DNA of 64,000 nt from Eonycteris spelaea (taxonomy: Eukaryota > Chordata > Mammalia > Chiroptera > Pteropodidae). The notes beneath the pieces were generated by a model. The model was given only the letters and a program-made list of their open reading frames with translations, did not search any database and was not told the DNA's origin. How positions within the stretch are numbered: the first letter of the stretch is position 1; each line of letters starts with the position of its first letter. Location: the NCBI GenBank assembly GCA_003508835.1, contig PUFA01000004.1, forward strand, positions 262,501 to 326,500. The letters run 5' to 3'. This document shows, piece after piece, positions 34,201 to 45,176 of this stretch. Both the position numbers and the translations under genes were made by a program.

Positions 34201-35370
34201 GCTCGCCCAGGCCACGCAGTACGTGCTGCGCCTGCCAGGCCGGGGTTGGTCCCCGGGCTGGACGTCGGTGCAGCCACTGCAGGAACACAGCACCGCGGCC
34301 GCAGACCGGAGCCCCGAGGAGGACGGGAGATGGGGTGACGCCCATTTCACTTCGGAGGAAAGAAAGTCTAGCATTGATCGGCTGAGCGAGGGGAGGACAT
34401 AACAGGTCGTAAGTTCGTGAGGAGTCTGAAGGCCACGCCCGGCCTCCTATAGGCACTAAGGTCGCGTGAGGCACAGGATACACCCAGACCGTGCGTGTCA
34501 CACGCCTGCCTTCATCCTGGCTTCTGGTGACGCGTACAAACCACCTGACTGAGCTGCTCCACTGAGGCCCACACAGTCACAGGAACCCACGACGAACACG
34601 CACTTTCCTGCTGCACGGCTGGGCCCCGCGTGGTCACGCCGTGTGTCACGTGCTGTTCTGTCATCCACACGTGTAGCTACGTGTTTGCCCCTGCTCTGCA
34701 GCCCCTCGTGAAGCCGAGGACCACGTGACCATGACGGACCGGCCCGTGGAGCACGGCAGATGACACAGGTGCGCCCTGTTGCCACCGGCAACGTGAGCAG
34801 CCCAGCCTCGTGTGTGACCCCTGACCTCTAGGCTCAGCCTTGGGGTGCTAAGAGGGGGAGGCCAGGGTCCCTCGTCACCCTTTGTCCAGAGAGCGCCAAG
34901 GCCAGGAGAAACGCCTGGCCCTCGGAGGTGGACCCGAAGGGCGTCCACCTCCCAGCTCACCTCAGCAACACAGGTCGGAAAGGACGCGTCTGGCGCCCGC
35001 TCCGCCGGCATTCACGGAGCCCTCCACAGCAGCACCCCGTGGCCACCCGCCTCCCTCGGCCAGGCCTCCAGCCGCTCCAGCCGCCAGGAGGATCTGATGG
35101 CGGGAACACCCTCCGGGGCTGCAGCCTGGGGCCCTGGCGGCCGTAGCCGGCTCTGGGTGCAGCCGGAGTCCCAGGCAGCCAGGGGTCCCCTGGGCACCAG
35201 CTGCCGCGTTCCGGGGTGTGTGTTGCCCTTGCCCTCTCCCCGCCCCAGCCCTGTGTGAACAGACGTCAGGGATGAACCGCGACGGCGAGAGGGGGCTTAG
35301 CGTGCAGGGGGCTGGTCTCCCGAGCCCACGGCCGCAGACGTAAACACACGGACAGACACACGCCCTGCAG
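31236..35370. other. GC-rich intergenic DNA downstream of MGMT, no gene seen
   Basis: Long accidental open frames on both strands (up to about 330 codons), all low-complexity and overlapping. A short 10-bp tandem (TGTGACATG variants) lies at about 32470-32502. No domain or splice-consistent exon. Confidence 0.6.
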
Positions 35371-35383
35371 GACACGCGGCTCT

Positions 35384-35389
35384 TTTACT
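35384..35389 (-). terminator. MGMT: probable MGMT polyadenylation signal AGTAAA
   Basis: On the minus strand AGTAAAAGAGCCGCG lies about 38 nt after the MGMT stop, followed by a GU-rich element (GTGTGTCTGTCCGTGTG). AGTAAA is a known variant hexamer, and MGMT mRNAs have a very short 3' UTR. No AATAAA lies within the next hundred bases. Confidence 0.65.
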
Positions 35390-35427
35390 GCAGCCACCAC
35401 ACGGCCACGGGCGGTTCCGTCTGCACG
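35390..35427 (-). other. MGMT: MGMT 3' UTR
   Basis: Short GC-rich stretch between the stop codon and the variant poly-A hexamer; cleavage is expected some 10-30 nt beyond the hexamer. Confidence 0.6.
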
Positions 35428-35634
35428 TCACTCGCGCACTCCAACCACACGCACTCGACTTCGGCCCGCGGGCTGGGGGGCTCCGGCTGGGGGGGCGCCC
35501 CCCGCACGGGCCAGCCTGCCCGCCAGGCTGCCTTCGTGGGTCAGAAGCCACTCCTTCACGGCCAGCCCTCCGGAGTAGTTGCCCACGGCTCCGCTGCTGC
35601 AGACCACTCGATGGCACGGGACGAGGATGGGCAC
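35428..35634 (-). CDS. MGMT: MGMT last coding exon (active-site exon)
   Basis: Encodes the C-terminal 68 residues of O6-methylguanine-DNA methyltransferase, the nuclear suicide enzyme that moves an alkyl group from O6 of guanine to its own cysteine. The exon follows CCCGCAG on the minus strand, phase 0. It begins [20 protein letters not shown], containing the PCHRV active site (Cys145 in human numbering), then [15 protein letters not shown], with the Tyr158, Lys165 and Glu172 equivalents in place. All residues needed for alkyl transfer in this part are intact. The tail after THEG is quite different from the human one in sequence but almost the same in length, and is Gly/Ala/Arg/Pro-rich. That tail is dispensable in the human enzyme as far as I recall. 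It ends at TGA. Confidence 0.96.
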   Translation of the reverse strand: MPILVPCHRVVCSSGAVGNYSGGLAVKEWLLTHEGSLAGRLARAGGAPPAGAPQPAGRSRVRVVGVRE

Positions 35635-38600
35635 CTGCGGGACAGTAAGGGCCACTGTCAGTGTGCGCGGCGCCGGAGGCCGGCACACTGACCAGGGCCC
35701 CCCTGCGGGGTCGACCGCCAGCAGGTGCTGGCAAGGGGCTGGGGACATGTCCCCAGGCAGCTGTGTCAGTGGCTCCCCCGGGGGTCTCCGCCGGGGATCA
35801 GGGCAGGGACACCATGCCCGAAGGTGAACGTGCAGCAGGCTCTTCCAGCAAAGCCTCTGCACCAAGACTTGGGAGGAGAAAGGTTCGTCTGGTCAGGGAC
35901 TCATAACGCGCGCTTACGAGATTCGGTTACACTCCCAGAGAGTGGCGGTGCGTGACGCTCTCACACGTCGCTGAGAAGTGACGGAAACCTCGGGGAGGCC
36001 GGTCCTCGCAAAGGCCCCCCCGCCCCGGGGCCAGCAACCTGGCTGCGGCGGTGGCGGCAGCCACACCTGCCTCTGCATCCAGGTTTGTGGGTGCATGGGC
36101 CCCCGGTGCGGCCAGCCGGTGGCCACCTTGGCAAAGCCCTTGGCAGGAAAGGCTGCTGCCCCCTGCCACGCCGCCGCGCCCCGGGACTCCCGAGTCCTCT
36201 CCTCCACCTCTGGATCCTCAGCACGTCTGCGAAGCTCCGGCTTCCTTCCGCCCCACCCGAGTGGCTGCTGCCACTGTCCCCTCCCACAGGCGCCAGCCCC
36301 CCCCGCCCGTGTGCTGCGACCCCGCCCCACTGGCTTCTGAGACGCGGTCGGCACCCACCCGAGCTGGGGCTGGCGGCAGCACGGGGGCCTCGCTCTGGCA
36401 GGAGGCCCTGGGAGCCCCCCGCGGCTGCCACCTCTCCCTAAAGGCCCTGACACCTCGAAGCCCTCTGCCCATTTCTCAGTGGGCTCAGGACACAGCAGCA
36501 AGAGAAAGGGTGCGACTTACGGTCCCCTGAAGCCACAGGGCATGGAGTCGCCTTGGGTGGCGGGCCTCTCCCCCGGGGCAGCCCGTGGCCACACGCCAGG
36601 GGCGCCACGTGCCCCGCCTGCAGGGACTCTGGGGGTCACGGGTGACTGCCTGGAGATCCCAGCAAGCAGTTCGCAGAGCAGCTCCTGGGGGGCTTCCGGA
36701 AGGGGGTGCAGCGGGGTCTCTGCAGACTACAAACTCAGAAAAGGGTCTGCCCGAGGGCCCGGGGAGACAGCCTCACGGCTGAGTCATTCCGTCATGACAC
36801 GCTGCGGTGACAGGTCTCGTCCTGCGACACATCACGGTGGCTGCTCCACGATGAACGTCACCACCCGTGAGCACAGCCAGGAACGGGGCCGTCTAGAGAC
36901 GGGGAACCGGGGGCCTCCGCAGACGGCACGTGAGGAGGTGCACCGCGCATGCTGTCCAGCCCGTGCCCCACAGTGCGAGGACACGGCGCACATGGCAGAG
37001 CAGGAGGGACGCTGGGGCTCCAACGCCCGTCTCCGCGTTCCCCACGCCCCGCCACAGCCCACTGAGGAAGTCCGCGCCCCTGCCTCCGTGGCCCGCCTCC
37101 AGGGACAGCAACGGGGCCGGCGGCCAGCCACCGGCCAGGTCAGTGTCTCCGAAGTGGCTGGCCCACACGCCCAGGATGTCCTCTCGCAGCATCCGGGTGC
37201 CTGCTGCTCCCTGGGGTGGCCACTCCCACCTCCGCTATCGCCGGAGACCCTCCGCCCTCCGCAGTGACCGGAGCTCAGGCGTCACTGCTGGGCACGGTCC
37301 GTCTCGCTGTGCCACACAACCCCGCTCAGCTGGAGTGCCGAGCATGCCTGCCCCTGAGCGATGGCGTGAGCCTCACTCCCCACCCTGGACATACGCTTGG
37401 GACTGCCACTGGGGAGAGTCCGACAGGGCACGTCACGACGTCATATCCTCCAACACGCCCCAGGCCAGGCCCGTCAGCCTCACGTCCAAGTTCACGTGGC
37501 CATTTAGAGGCGGAGGAGGGTCCAGGCCAGCAGAGGCGGCGTCCAGCCTGCACGCTGCCCGCCGGTCCCGGCACAGCCCGGAGGGGCTTGCGAGGTGTGG
37601 CCGGGGGGCCCGGGCTGGAAGGGGGGATCTGACTGCCCCACGTCACACACGTGTCCTGATTCCCACTATGAGTTTGGGTTGCCATGGTAACGCGTGCAGT
37701 CTCAGCTGGCCAGCACCGTGAGTGCGAGAGTCGATTTCCTGTGTGGCGCAGTTTCACAGCCCAACAGCGGCCTAGAGCCCCATCTTAGAAGGGGCGATGG
37801 ATTTTAAGAATGGAGTGTGTACTCAGACTGCACCACGGCCACGTTGATAACGGCCATGAGGACGTGATTCGCTGGCCCACCGTTCCGCCCTTTGATCAAG
37901 AGGTGGACACTGAATTCAATTCAGTTTTGCAAACATTTAGGCACCAACTCAATTCTCCTACCTAACCAGTTTCACACGTGGACTCGTGTAACACGAACCT
38001 GTCTCTTTCCACAAACGTGCCGGTCACAGGCCTGTCTGCGACTGGAAACCACAGTGACCTGTCACGACAGCTGCTGAGCAGCCTTCGCTGTGCGCGCGCC
38101 GCGCAGGGGCACAGGCGACATCCCGAACGTGCACCATTTTCACCGCTAGGAATGGGCAACCCTGCTTCTGCTTCTGTGACTCGGCGGCGGGCTTTGCACT
38201 ATTTCGTTAAAATAACGAAACCTGCTGAGATTTATTGGCGCCCGAAGGACATTTCAAAGGAGCAGCGCCCTCCACGCCCAGGCCTGTGCTGCATAAAACG
38301 TAATTTTTATCAATAACCAAGCAGCTCATATCACAGCTGCATTGAAATCTTCATGCTGTGAGATCTAACTCATCCAATACACGCATCCATCACTTACACA
38401 GACCCTCTCTCAAACGCTATGAAACTTCCAAACCCAGAGATTTGTCTCCAACGGAAAGAACGCGAAGGGGCCTTTCGATCGATGGCGGAGTCCCTGATGC
38501 TGGGGCCGGGCTCTCTCCAGCCTCGCCTTTGTTCTCCGCCCGCAGCCCACGGGGCAGCTTGTTTTCACTCGCGGCCTCATCAATACCTAAATCCTGGTGA

Positions 38601-41600
38601 ACGAGTGACACCGAGAAGCTGTAATCAATAGTTCCCTGTGCGTTTTTTTCTTCTGGTCAAATGGTTCAGCCCCACTGACAGCCCTGACACTTAGAACATG
38701 ATGCTAAATCTTTATCAACAGCCATCTGGGTGACGGGCAGACGAGGCTCGGGGTCATTAACGCTCTCGGCAGTCTGTGAATAAACTAATCCTCCGGAATG
38801 CGTTTTGTTTAGAAAAAGGTGGGGAAACTCCCCCTGCACGGTATTGATTGCCTTTGAACTGCATTTAGCAAATTCTGTCTGAGGATGAGCAGAGGGTGCT
38901 TTGTGGGGGGTGGGGGGGTCTTCAGTCTGATCTGCTAGGAGCTGACTGTCCTCCCAGCCGGGCCCCAGAGAGCCCGGTGGAAGGCTGCCAAACCGTCTTC
39001 CCGGGCTAGCGAGTCCCTCCTGGACAACTCTGGAAAAATGAGGTGTCTGGATGGGACGAAACTCCCACACAGCAGAAATCGTCTCTTCCTCCGGCGGGGG
39101 AGGAGACACGATGCTGGCAGCAGAGGCTGCAGTGTGAGCCAGTGTGGTCACTGCAAGCCACCGAGGGGACCCGGGCTCGGCTGGCGCATGAGGAGGCTGA
39201 TAAGCTCCCCACATTCCAGGCCCACGTCCCCCAGCCCCACACACAGGCGCCCCATCCAGCCCGCAGGGCGCCGTCCTCGACCTGAGCCTCTGCTGTGCGC
39301 ACTGTGCGGGGCCCCGTGGGGTCCTGCCCAGCCCTGCCGTTAGCACCAGGGGACGGACCCACCGCACAGGCCGTCGACGTCTGTCAAGGTCCAGCCTGAC
39401 CAGGGCCCCTTCTGTCCTCAGAGTGGGTCACCTCTCGGCTGCCGCAGCCGATCCGCCTTCCGGAACCCATGGGGGACCGCGCTGCCGGTGGCCGCTGTGG
39501 GCAGCCACGTGTCCAGAGCCCTACGCAGGCGCACCTGCAACATGCCCACCTGGAGCTGGGGGCCGCTGCACCCCTGCGACGTCCCATCAGGTGACGGTCC
39601 CTGCAGGAGTCACACGCAGTGCCTGGCTGCAGAGGAAGGCGAGGGACCAGGCCACGAAGGGCTCACTGCCAACCGGCTGCCCTGGGGCAGGTGCTAACAG
39701 GGATGCCCGCCGTGTCCTCCTGCCCAGTCCGCGGTCACCGCCAGGCTCGGCCCCAGCCCACGACGCGGACGTCAACACGAGGACGTCACGGACATCAGAG
39801 TTTTAAGCCCTGTGAGACCCTATTTTATAAATTTCAGGAGCTGTGGCCACACTTGGGCAGAGACATTCGCAGAGATTAATAGCAAGAGGAGGCAGTCACT
39901 CCGGTTGCAGGACAATAAACGTCCCTGAATAGTGCCCCAGGCGCGATCACTGGACTGCCACCGCGTCTCCGCGGCAGAGGGGGCGGCGGGCGATGCCGGG
40001 GAGGGGCCGCCCGTTTGTACCTTGCTCCAGCAGGAGGTGGGACTCAGACCCACGGAGGGAGCAGGTGGTGTCCGCACGGTCCATGTGCCCACGTGGGCTG
40101 TCACCCTGGACGTCAGGGGGGCGGTGAGAACGAGCAACCTTCCCCAGGGGCAAGGCCCGCAGGGTGGCCTGGGACAAAGGGAACGCTACAGGATACAGCG
40201 CCGCGGCGGTGGCGGGAGGTGGCGGGCACCCCAGAGTCCGCGTTCCCGCCGGCGCTGGGGGGGGGGCTGGAAACCCCGGTGCCCGAGCGGCCTTCTCCCT
40301 AGAGCAAAGTCACACTGGGCCACAAGCCCGTGGGAGACGGGGTCTCCTGAAGGAAGCTACAGGAAGCGTTACCAGCAAACGCGCAAAATCAGAACCCGCC
40401 GGCTCGTCCCGCCCGCTTCGCAAAGCCCGGCAGGGCCTGCTGGTGGCTGCCGGGAGGCTGCGCGGGGCAGGTGCGAAGCCACACGCCAGCCCAGTCCCGG
40501 GAACCAGGCGCGGGGAGACGCGGAGCTGGGTGGGCCGCCCCGTCACACCACGGACGGCTCCGGGGACCTGGGCACAGCATGGCTCGGGAGGCTCCGCAGC
40601 GCCACCGCCTGGCGACGCCGAGCAGGGCGCGCGGTGACCGCGGGGCACAGATGCCACCCGCCCAGCGCTGCAAACGCCGGCAGCTGAGGACAAGGGTCCG
40701 ATCTAGCGACTCCAGCCCGTGACTGGACCGCGCTGCCACTCCTCCTCGGACAGGACTGGCCTGCGGCTGCAGGACGAGCCTGCGTGGTGCCACGGCCAAC
40801 CCGCCGGGCACTGAGGGGGGCCCCGGCCAGCGGGGTCTCCCGGCCGGCAGGTGGGGCGCCGTCCTGCCCACACACAGGGTCCTCGGCATGGGTGGCCTTT
40901 CCCTACGTGGAGCCTTTTCTCTGAGCCTGGATGGCCAGTGGTCTGTGTGGCCTGAGGAGGACGGGGCAGAGGTGCCCTCTGTACCTCTGGGTACCACATG
41001 GGCACGGATGGCCAGGAGAGACAGGATGCGAACGAGCTTGGGGACAGGGCTGTGCCCCAAGGGGAGACTCATCCAAATGGGGTGCATTATGGGTCCCCAG
41101 CTCCACAGGATGGGCACGCCCAGGTCGGATCGTCGCCCTAATGTCAGGGCTGGACCTGGTCACAGAGTGCTGCCCGGGAGACGGGCTGGACTTGCACCCT
41201 CCCCTGCACCCTCCCAGAACATCAGCTGCAGGGGGCGGGGGTTGCCTGCTCCGCTTCCTGCTGTGACCCCCAAAGAGTGTCAGGCACACTGGGCTGTCAA
41301 CTGAATGGGTGGGTGACCCCTGCCACTCCCCAGGCTTTGACCCCATGCTCCCTGTGACGAGCGGCTCCTGTGCTTCTGACAGGCAAGGGGAGGCCTTCCG
41401 GTGGTATGCGGGAACACATCTGTACCCCTTCCCCAAAGACAGGGGCGGGGGCCGTCACAAACACTCCCCGCACCCCACCACAGCTCAGGCTGCTGGAAAC
41501 AGGCTTAAACCAGACAACACTCGGCCCATCCTCCCTGCCGAGGGCCACGCCAGTCCCCACCAGCCCCTGCGGGCCCCCCCATCCCGGCTGGCCCCCCACC

Positions 41601-41621
41601 ATCCCGGCTGGCCACACTCAC
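35635..41621 (-). other. MGMT: MGMT last intron
   Basis: About 6 kb with a GTGAGT donor and CCCGCAG acceptor on the minus strand. GC-rich except for an island at 37.85-38.9 kb. A tandem duplicate of CATCCCGGCTGGCC lies beside the donor at 41578-41612. No further exon seen. Confidence 0.85.
37845..38900. promoter_or_regulatory. candidate conserved non-coding cluster in MGMT intron
   Basis: AT-richer unique blocks at about 37850-38000, 38160-38480 and 38620-38890. They include TAATTTTTATCAATAACCAA, GCATTGAAATCTTCATGCTG, CTAAATCTTTATCAACAGCC, GTGAATAAACTAATCCTCCG and GGTATTGATTGCCTTTG. A perfect inverted repeat TTTCGTTA-AAA-TAACGAAA occurs at 38202-38220. Not coding, not a known repeat; enhancer role for EBF3 or MGMT is inference. 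Confidence 0.4.
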
Positions 41622-41761
41622 AGGGTTGCTCCTCATTGCTCCGCCCACTGCCCGCGAAGCTCTGGGGCGGCCTGCCAGGGCCGCTAACTGCTGGTAAGAA
41701 ACCACCTCCCCGAACTTCACGGCCTTCAGCAGCTTCCGCAGCACCTGCCCGGTGAACGAGT
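41622..41761 (-). CDS. MGMT: MGMT coding exon 4 (DNA-binding helix-turn-helix)
   Basis: A 140-bp exon between TTCTTCCTCCCAG and GTGAGTG on the minus strand; it enters in phase 1 and leaves in phase 0, fitting both neighbours. It encodes [20 protein letters not shown], then [20 protein letters not shown] and GAMRSNP, the recognition-helix part of the transferase. The Tyr114 equivalent (SYQQ), the arginine finger Arg128 (SRAVGG) and the Asn137 hinge (SNP) are all present, so base flipping and binding should work. Differences from human as I remember it: FTR to FTG, VLW to VLR, VVKF to AVKF, ISYQQ to VSYQQ, GNPKAA to GRPRAS. Most require A/T to G/C base changes. The VLW tryptophan is usually kept in mammals. 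Confidence 0.96.
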
Positions 41762-42609
41762 CTGGGAGGAAGAACACGAAATGACGTTATTTGCACCAAC
41801 GGCTTCACAGCTCTGACGTGAACAGCTGCCGGCCTGAAACAGAAAACGCATGGACACAAAGAGCCGTTAGGCGCCGCCGAAGGGCTCCGCGCGCGCGGTC
41901 ACCACGCCGCTGGCAGAGGACCGAGAGCGAGGCCGGGCACGGGGCGGGCCCTCGCGGGCCTCCCCGGCCGCAGGCCACAGCCTCGCGGCGGCTTCCCAGC
42001 GGCCCCGCGCCCGCCCACGCTGTCCGGTCGGGGCCCCGTCGGGACGCAGAGGCCGCCTGCCCCCGACTCCCGGCCTCGGCCGGGACGCAGCCGGAAGGGG
42101 GGCCGCGGCCGGCCGTGACGTGCTGGCTGTCCCCAGCCCGCAGCGAGCAGACGCGGGACGCCAGGCACAGCGACAGGTGCTGGCGGCGGCCGCGGCAACA
42201 AAATAACTTTATTCCCCTTTCACTGGATTAAGCGCCTCAAATTGTATTTGCTCTTCACGGCACCGCAGGGCCGAACAGGCGAACGCAGACGCGTTCCCTC
42301 CCTCGCCTCCAGGTGCTGCAGCTGTTTCCGGGGGCGGAGTTCGCGGGCCGCGCACGCGCAGTGCAGGAGGCTGGTATGCGCGACTCCTATCGTCTCTGCA
42401 AAGGGGACAGGTGGCTCGGGAGCACTGGACCCGGAGCTGCGTCCCCGCGGCGGGGCACCGAGCCCTCCGGTGGCAGCGGGTCCTGGCGGTGACGAGGGGC
42501 GGCCTCCTCCGGCAGGAGCTGGACCCGGAGTGCACCGGCAACCACACCAACCCCACTCGGGGCCAAGCCGGCCGAGTGCAATTTGGTGCTTGAAGGAAAC
42601 ACACCCTTA

Positions 42610-43110
42610 CATGCGTGTTAAATAATAAAAATCACTTTTTAACTGAAGGGAACGATAATCACTTCACTGGGAAAAAAATCTGTTTCGTCTTTATTATAAC
42701 ATTAAGCAAATTAAACATCAGCATAATCCAGGTGATAGAGGAAAGGGTCAGCAGAGAAATTAACTTTGTTGTTCATTAATTTACACGGATTAGGAGAGGG
42801 CAGCAGATAGCGCATGTGCTCTAGTTTTTTATGATATAATTTCAAACTGTACACCGTTTGTGGCAGGAGGGTGACTTTGGGGTTAATCAGACTGATTTGT
42901 CCTTTTAATTGCTTTCTATTCAAAGAAAATTCATTAGATAATGTTCTCTTCAAAATTCATGAATCAATTTAACTGAAGAAACCCCATTAACGGCTTTGGG
43001 TTCATTAGCAGGCAGTTGCTGGCAGGGTTTCCTTAGGCAAACAGACTCTGTTTACTGTGATTTCTTCAGAAAGTGTTTTGAAACCAAACTGTTAATCATT
43101 ATTATTGTTG
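42610..43110. promoter_or_regulatory. candidate conserved non-coding element in MGMT intron
   Basis: About 500 bp of continuous AT-rich unique sequence: CATTAAGCAAATTAAACATC, GTTCATTAATTTACACGG, GGGGTTAATCAGACTGATTT, CTTTTAATTGCTTTCTATTC and ATTCATTAGATAATG. Extremely dense in TAAT homeodomain cores, without a coding frame or repeat signature. It looks like a developmental enhancer, more likely for a regulator such as EBF3 than for MGMT. Inference. Confidence 0.45.
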
Positions 43111-45159
43111 CTGTTGTTATGCCTAACTTAAAAAAAAAAAAAAGAAGGAAAACACAGCGAGCCGCCTGGCCTGACTGGAGGAGAGAGAATCCAGGGGCCG
43201 CTGCCTTGGCGGAAGCCGCAGGTCCACACCGCACGCAGCGGGGCCGGTTTCGCCGCCACAGAGCGCGCCGGCCGCGGCGCTCTGCTTTCCGGGGAGGGGA
43301 CACGGCCCAGGACTCTGCCCAGCCTGTGGGGAACAGCGAGGGGCCTGCGAGCCCAGGGGAGCACCGGCGGCCACACACCTGCCCAGCCCGGCAGCTGGGC
43401 CCCGCCCTGGGGAGGGGGGGTGACAGGCCACCTTTCTCTCCTTGTGCAAAGGGACCATACGTATCACAAAAACCACCACGCGCCCGTACACGCACGCAGG
43501 GTTTCTCAAACATTTTCGGGTCCATCGTCAATTTTTCACGGGAAACCTGTGCACACCAGGCAACCTGTCAGGAAGAAGAGCTCAGACCAGGCGCCAGTCA
43601 GTGGCCGAGCACTTCGTGCTGTAAACGCATCTGAAACTCGCGCCACCCCACAGGGAGCAAACGCATTCATTAGCTGAAGCGGCGATCGGATCAGGGACGG
43701 TCCGGCACCCGACCTGGGCAGAATCAGACACGGTCATCGTGCCCGTTTCTGAGGAGGGGCCAACACTTTTGGTGGCTAAATGTCATCCCCAAACGTAGTA
43801 AAACCTGGTCATAAAAATTCACGTAGTGATCTTATCTTGACGTTGAGGTGGCCACATGCGCTGCCAGTGGCTGGTCCAGCATCCCAGGGGGCCCCGAGGG
43901 GTACCGTTAAATATTATTCTTTTGCTCCCCATGATGGTCCCCCCTCCCGCTCCCAGACAGCAGGCTGCAAACGAGGGCCACATCCGGGAACCTCCCCTCC
44001 TTCACTCGCCCCCTCACCCCCTCTCTGGCCTGTTCTGGGGTCTGCCTGCCGCTGGCCCGTGCGCGCTGTGGGGTGCAGGCGGGATCTGCTGGAGGCAGAA
44101 CCCCGCCCCAGGGTGCCCGTACCTTAAGACACGCCATTCGTACTTCACGTTGGGTGGCTACTTAAACACACGCACTGCGACCACCCAACCCGGCCAACAC
44201 TGGTTCCCAAGTTCTCTGCCTGGATTGTATGTCAGCAGTCAGGGCGTGACGAGGCTGGTTTTCAACACTGGCCATGGAGATGCCATCCCATGTCACGGAC
44301 ACCAGGACCTTACGAGACCACCTTCCGAGCCACGTGTGGGCGTGGACATCGGGGTGGACTTCGCTGACACACCTGGGCTGACACAGGTGAGTGGTGCTCT
44401 GGGAAGGGTGCCCTAGGTAGGCACCACACACCAGGCACAGGGCAGGAGACTCTCGATCCCCCGGGAGAGAGGACCAACAGACGCAAAGGCACAGGGGACC
44501 CAGAGGCTGGAACCACCTGACGACCTTCTGCCCCGCCTCCTGAGGTGTAACTGACAAGCGAAATGTGTGCCACATGATGACTTGATGTATGTCATGTGAC
44601 CACTTAAAGGTCCAATACAAGTGCTGCAAGATGGGAAAATGCCCTTGAAACAGTGAAAATCACTGTGTCAAAGACATGTAAGTTACAAATGGAAATTTAG
44701 TACTGAAAAAAAAAAACCCAAAATAATATCCACAATTTAAAAACTGCACGGCGTGGGCTGACCAGCAGAATAGGGACACCAGAGGAGAGCATCAATGAAA
44801 CTGAAGACGAGTCGACAGGAAGGATCTGACCTGACAAACGGAGAAGAAATGTTAAAAACAAACAACGAAGAGCCAGAAAGAGCCTTGGGGACATGAGAGA
44901 CAGAGCCAGAAGGCCTGACACTTGTGTTACTGGAGTTTCGGAAAGAGAGGAAGAGTGTGGCATAGAAAAAAAGGCTATAAGATGTCCGAATTTAGCAAAA
45001 AAACATACAACTACAGATTCACGAAGTCTAGCGCAGGACAACCAGGACACACCCACAGACACCCCTCCTGGACCTACGCTCCAGCCGCCACAGTCTGAAG
45101 ACTCAGAAAACGCTTTAATCGACCGGAGGAAAACGCTGCACTGCTCACAGCGGAACGAC

Positions 45160-45176
45160 GGGGGGGGGGGGGGGGA
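45160..45176. repeat. poly-G run
   Basis: About 17 consecutive G inside the LINE-1; a likely length-unstable and sequencing-error-prone site. Confidence 0.9.
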
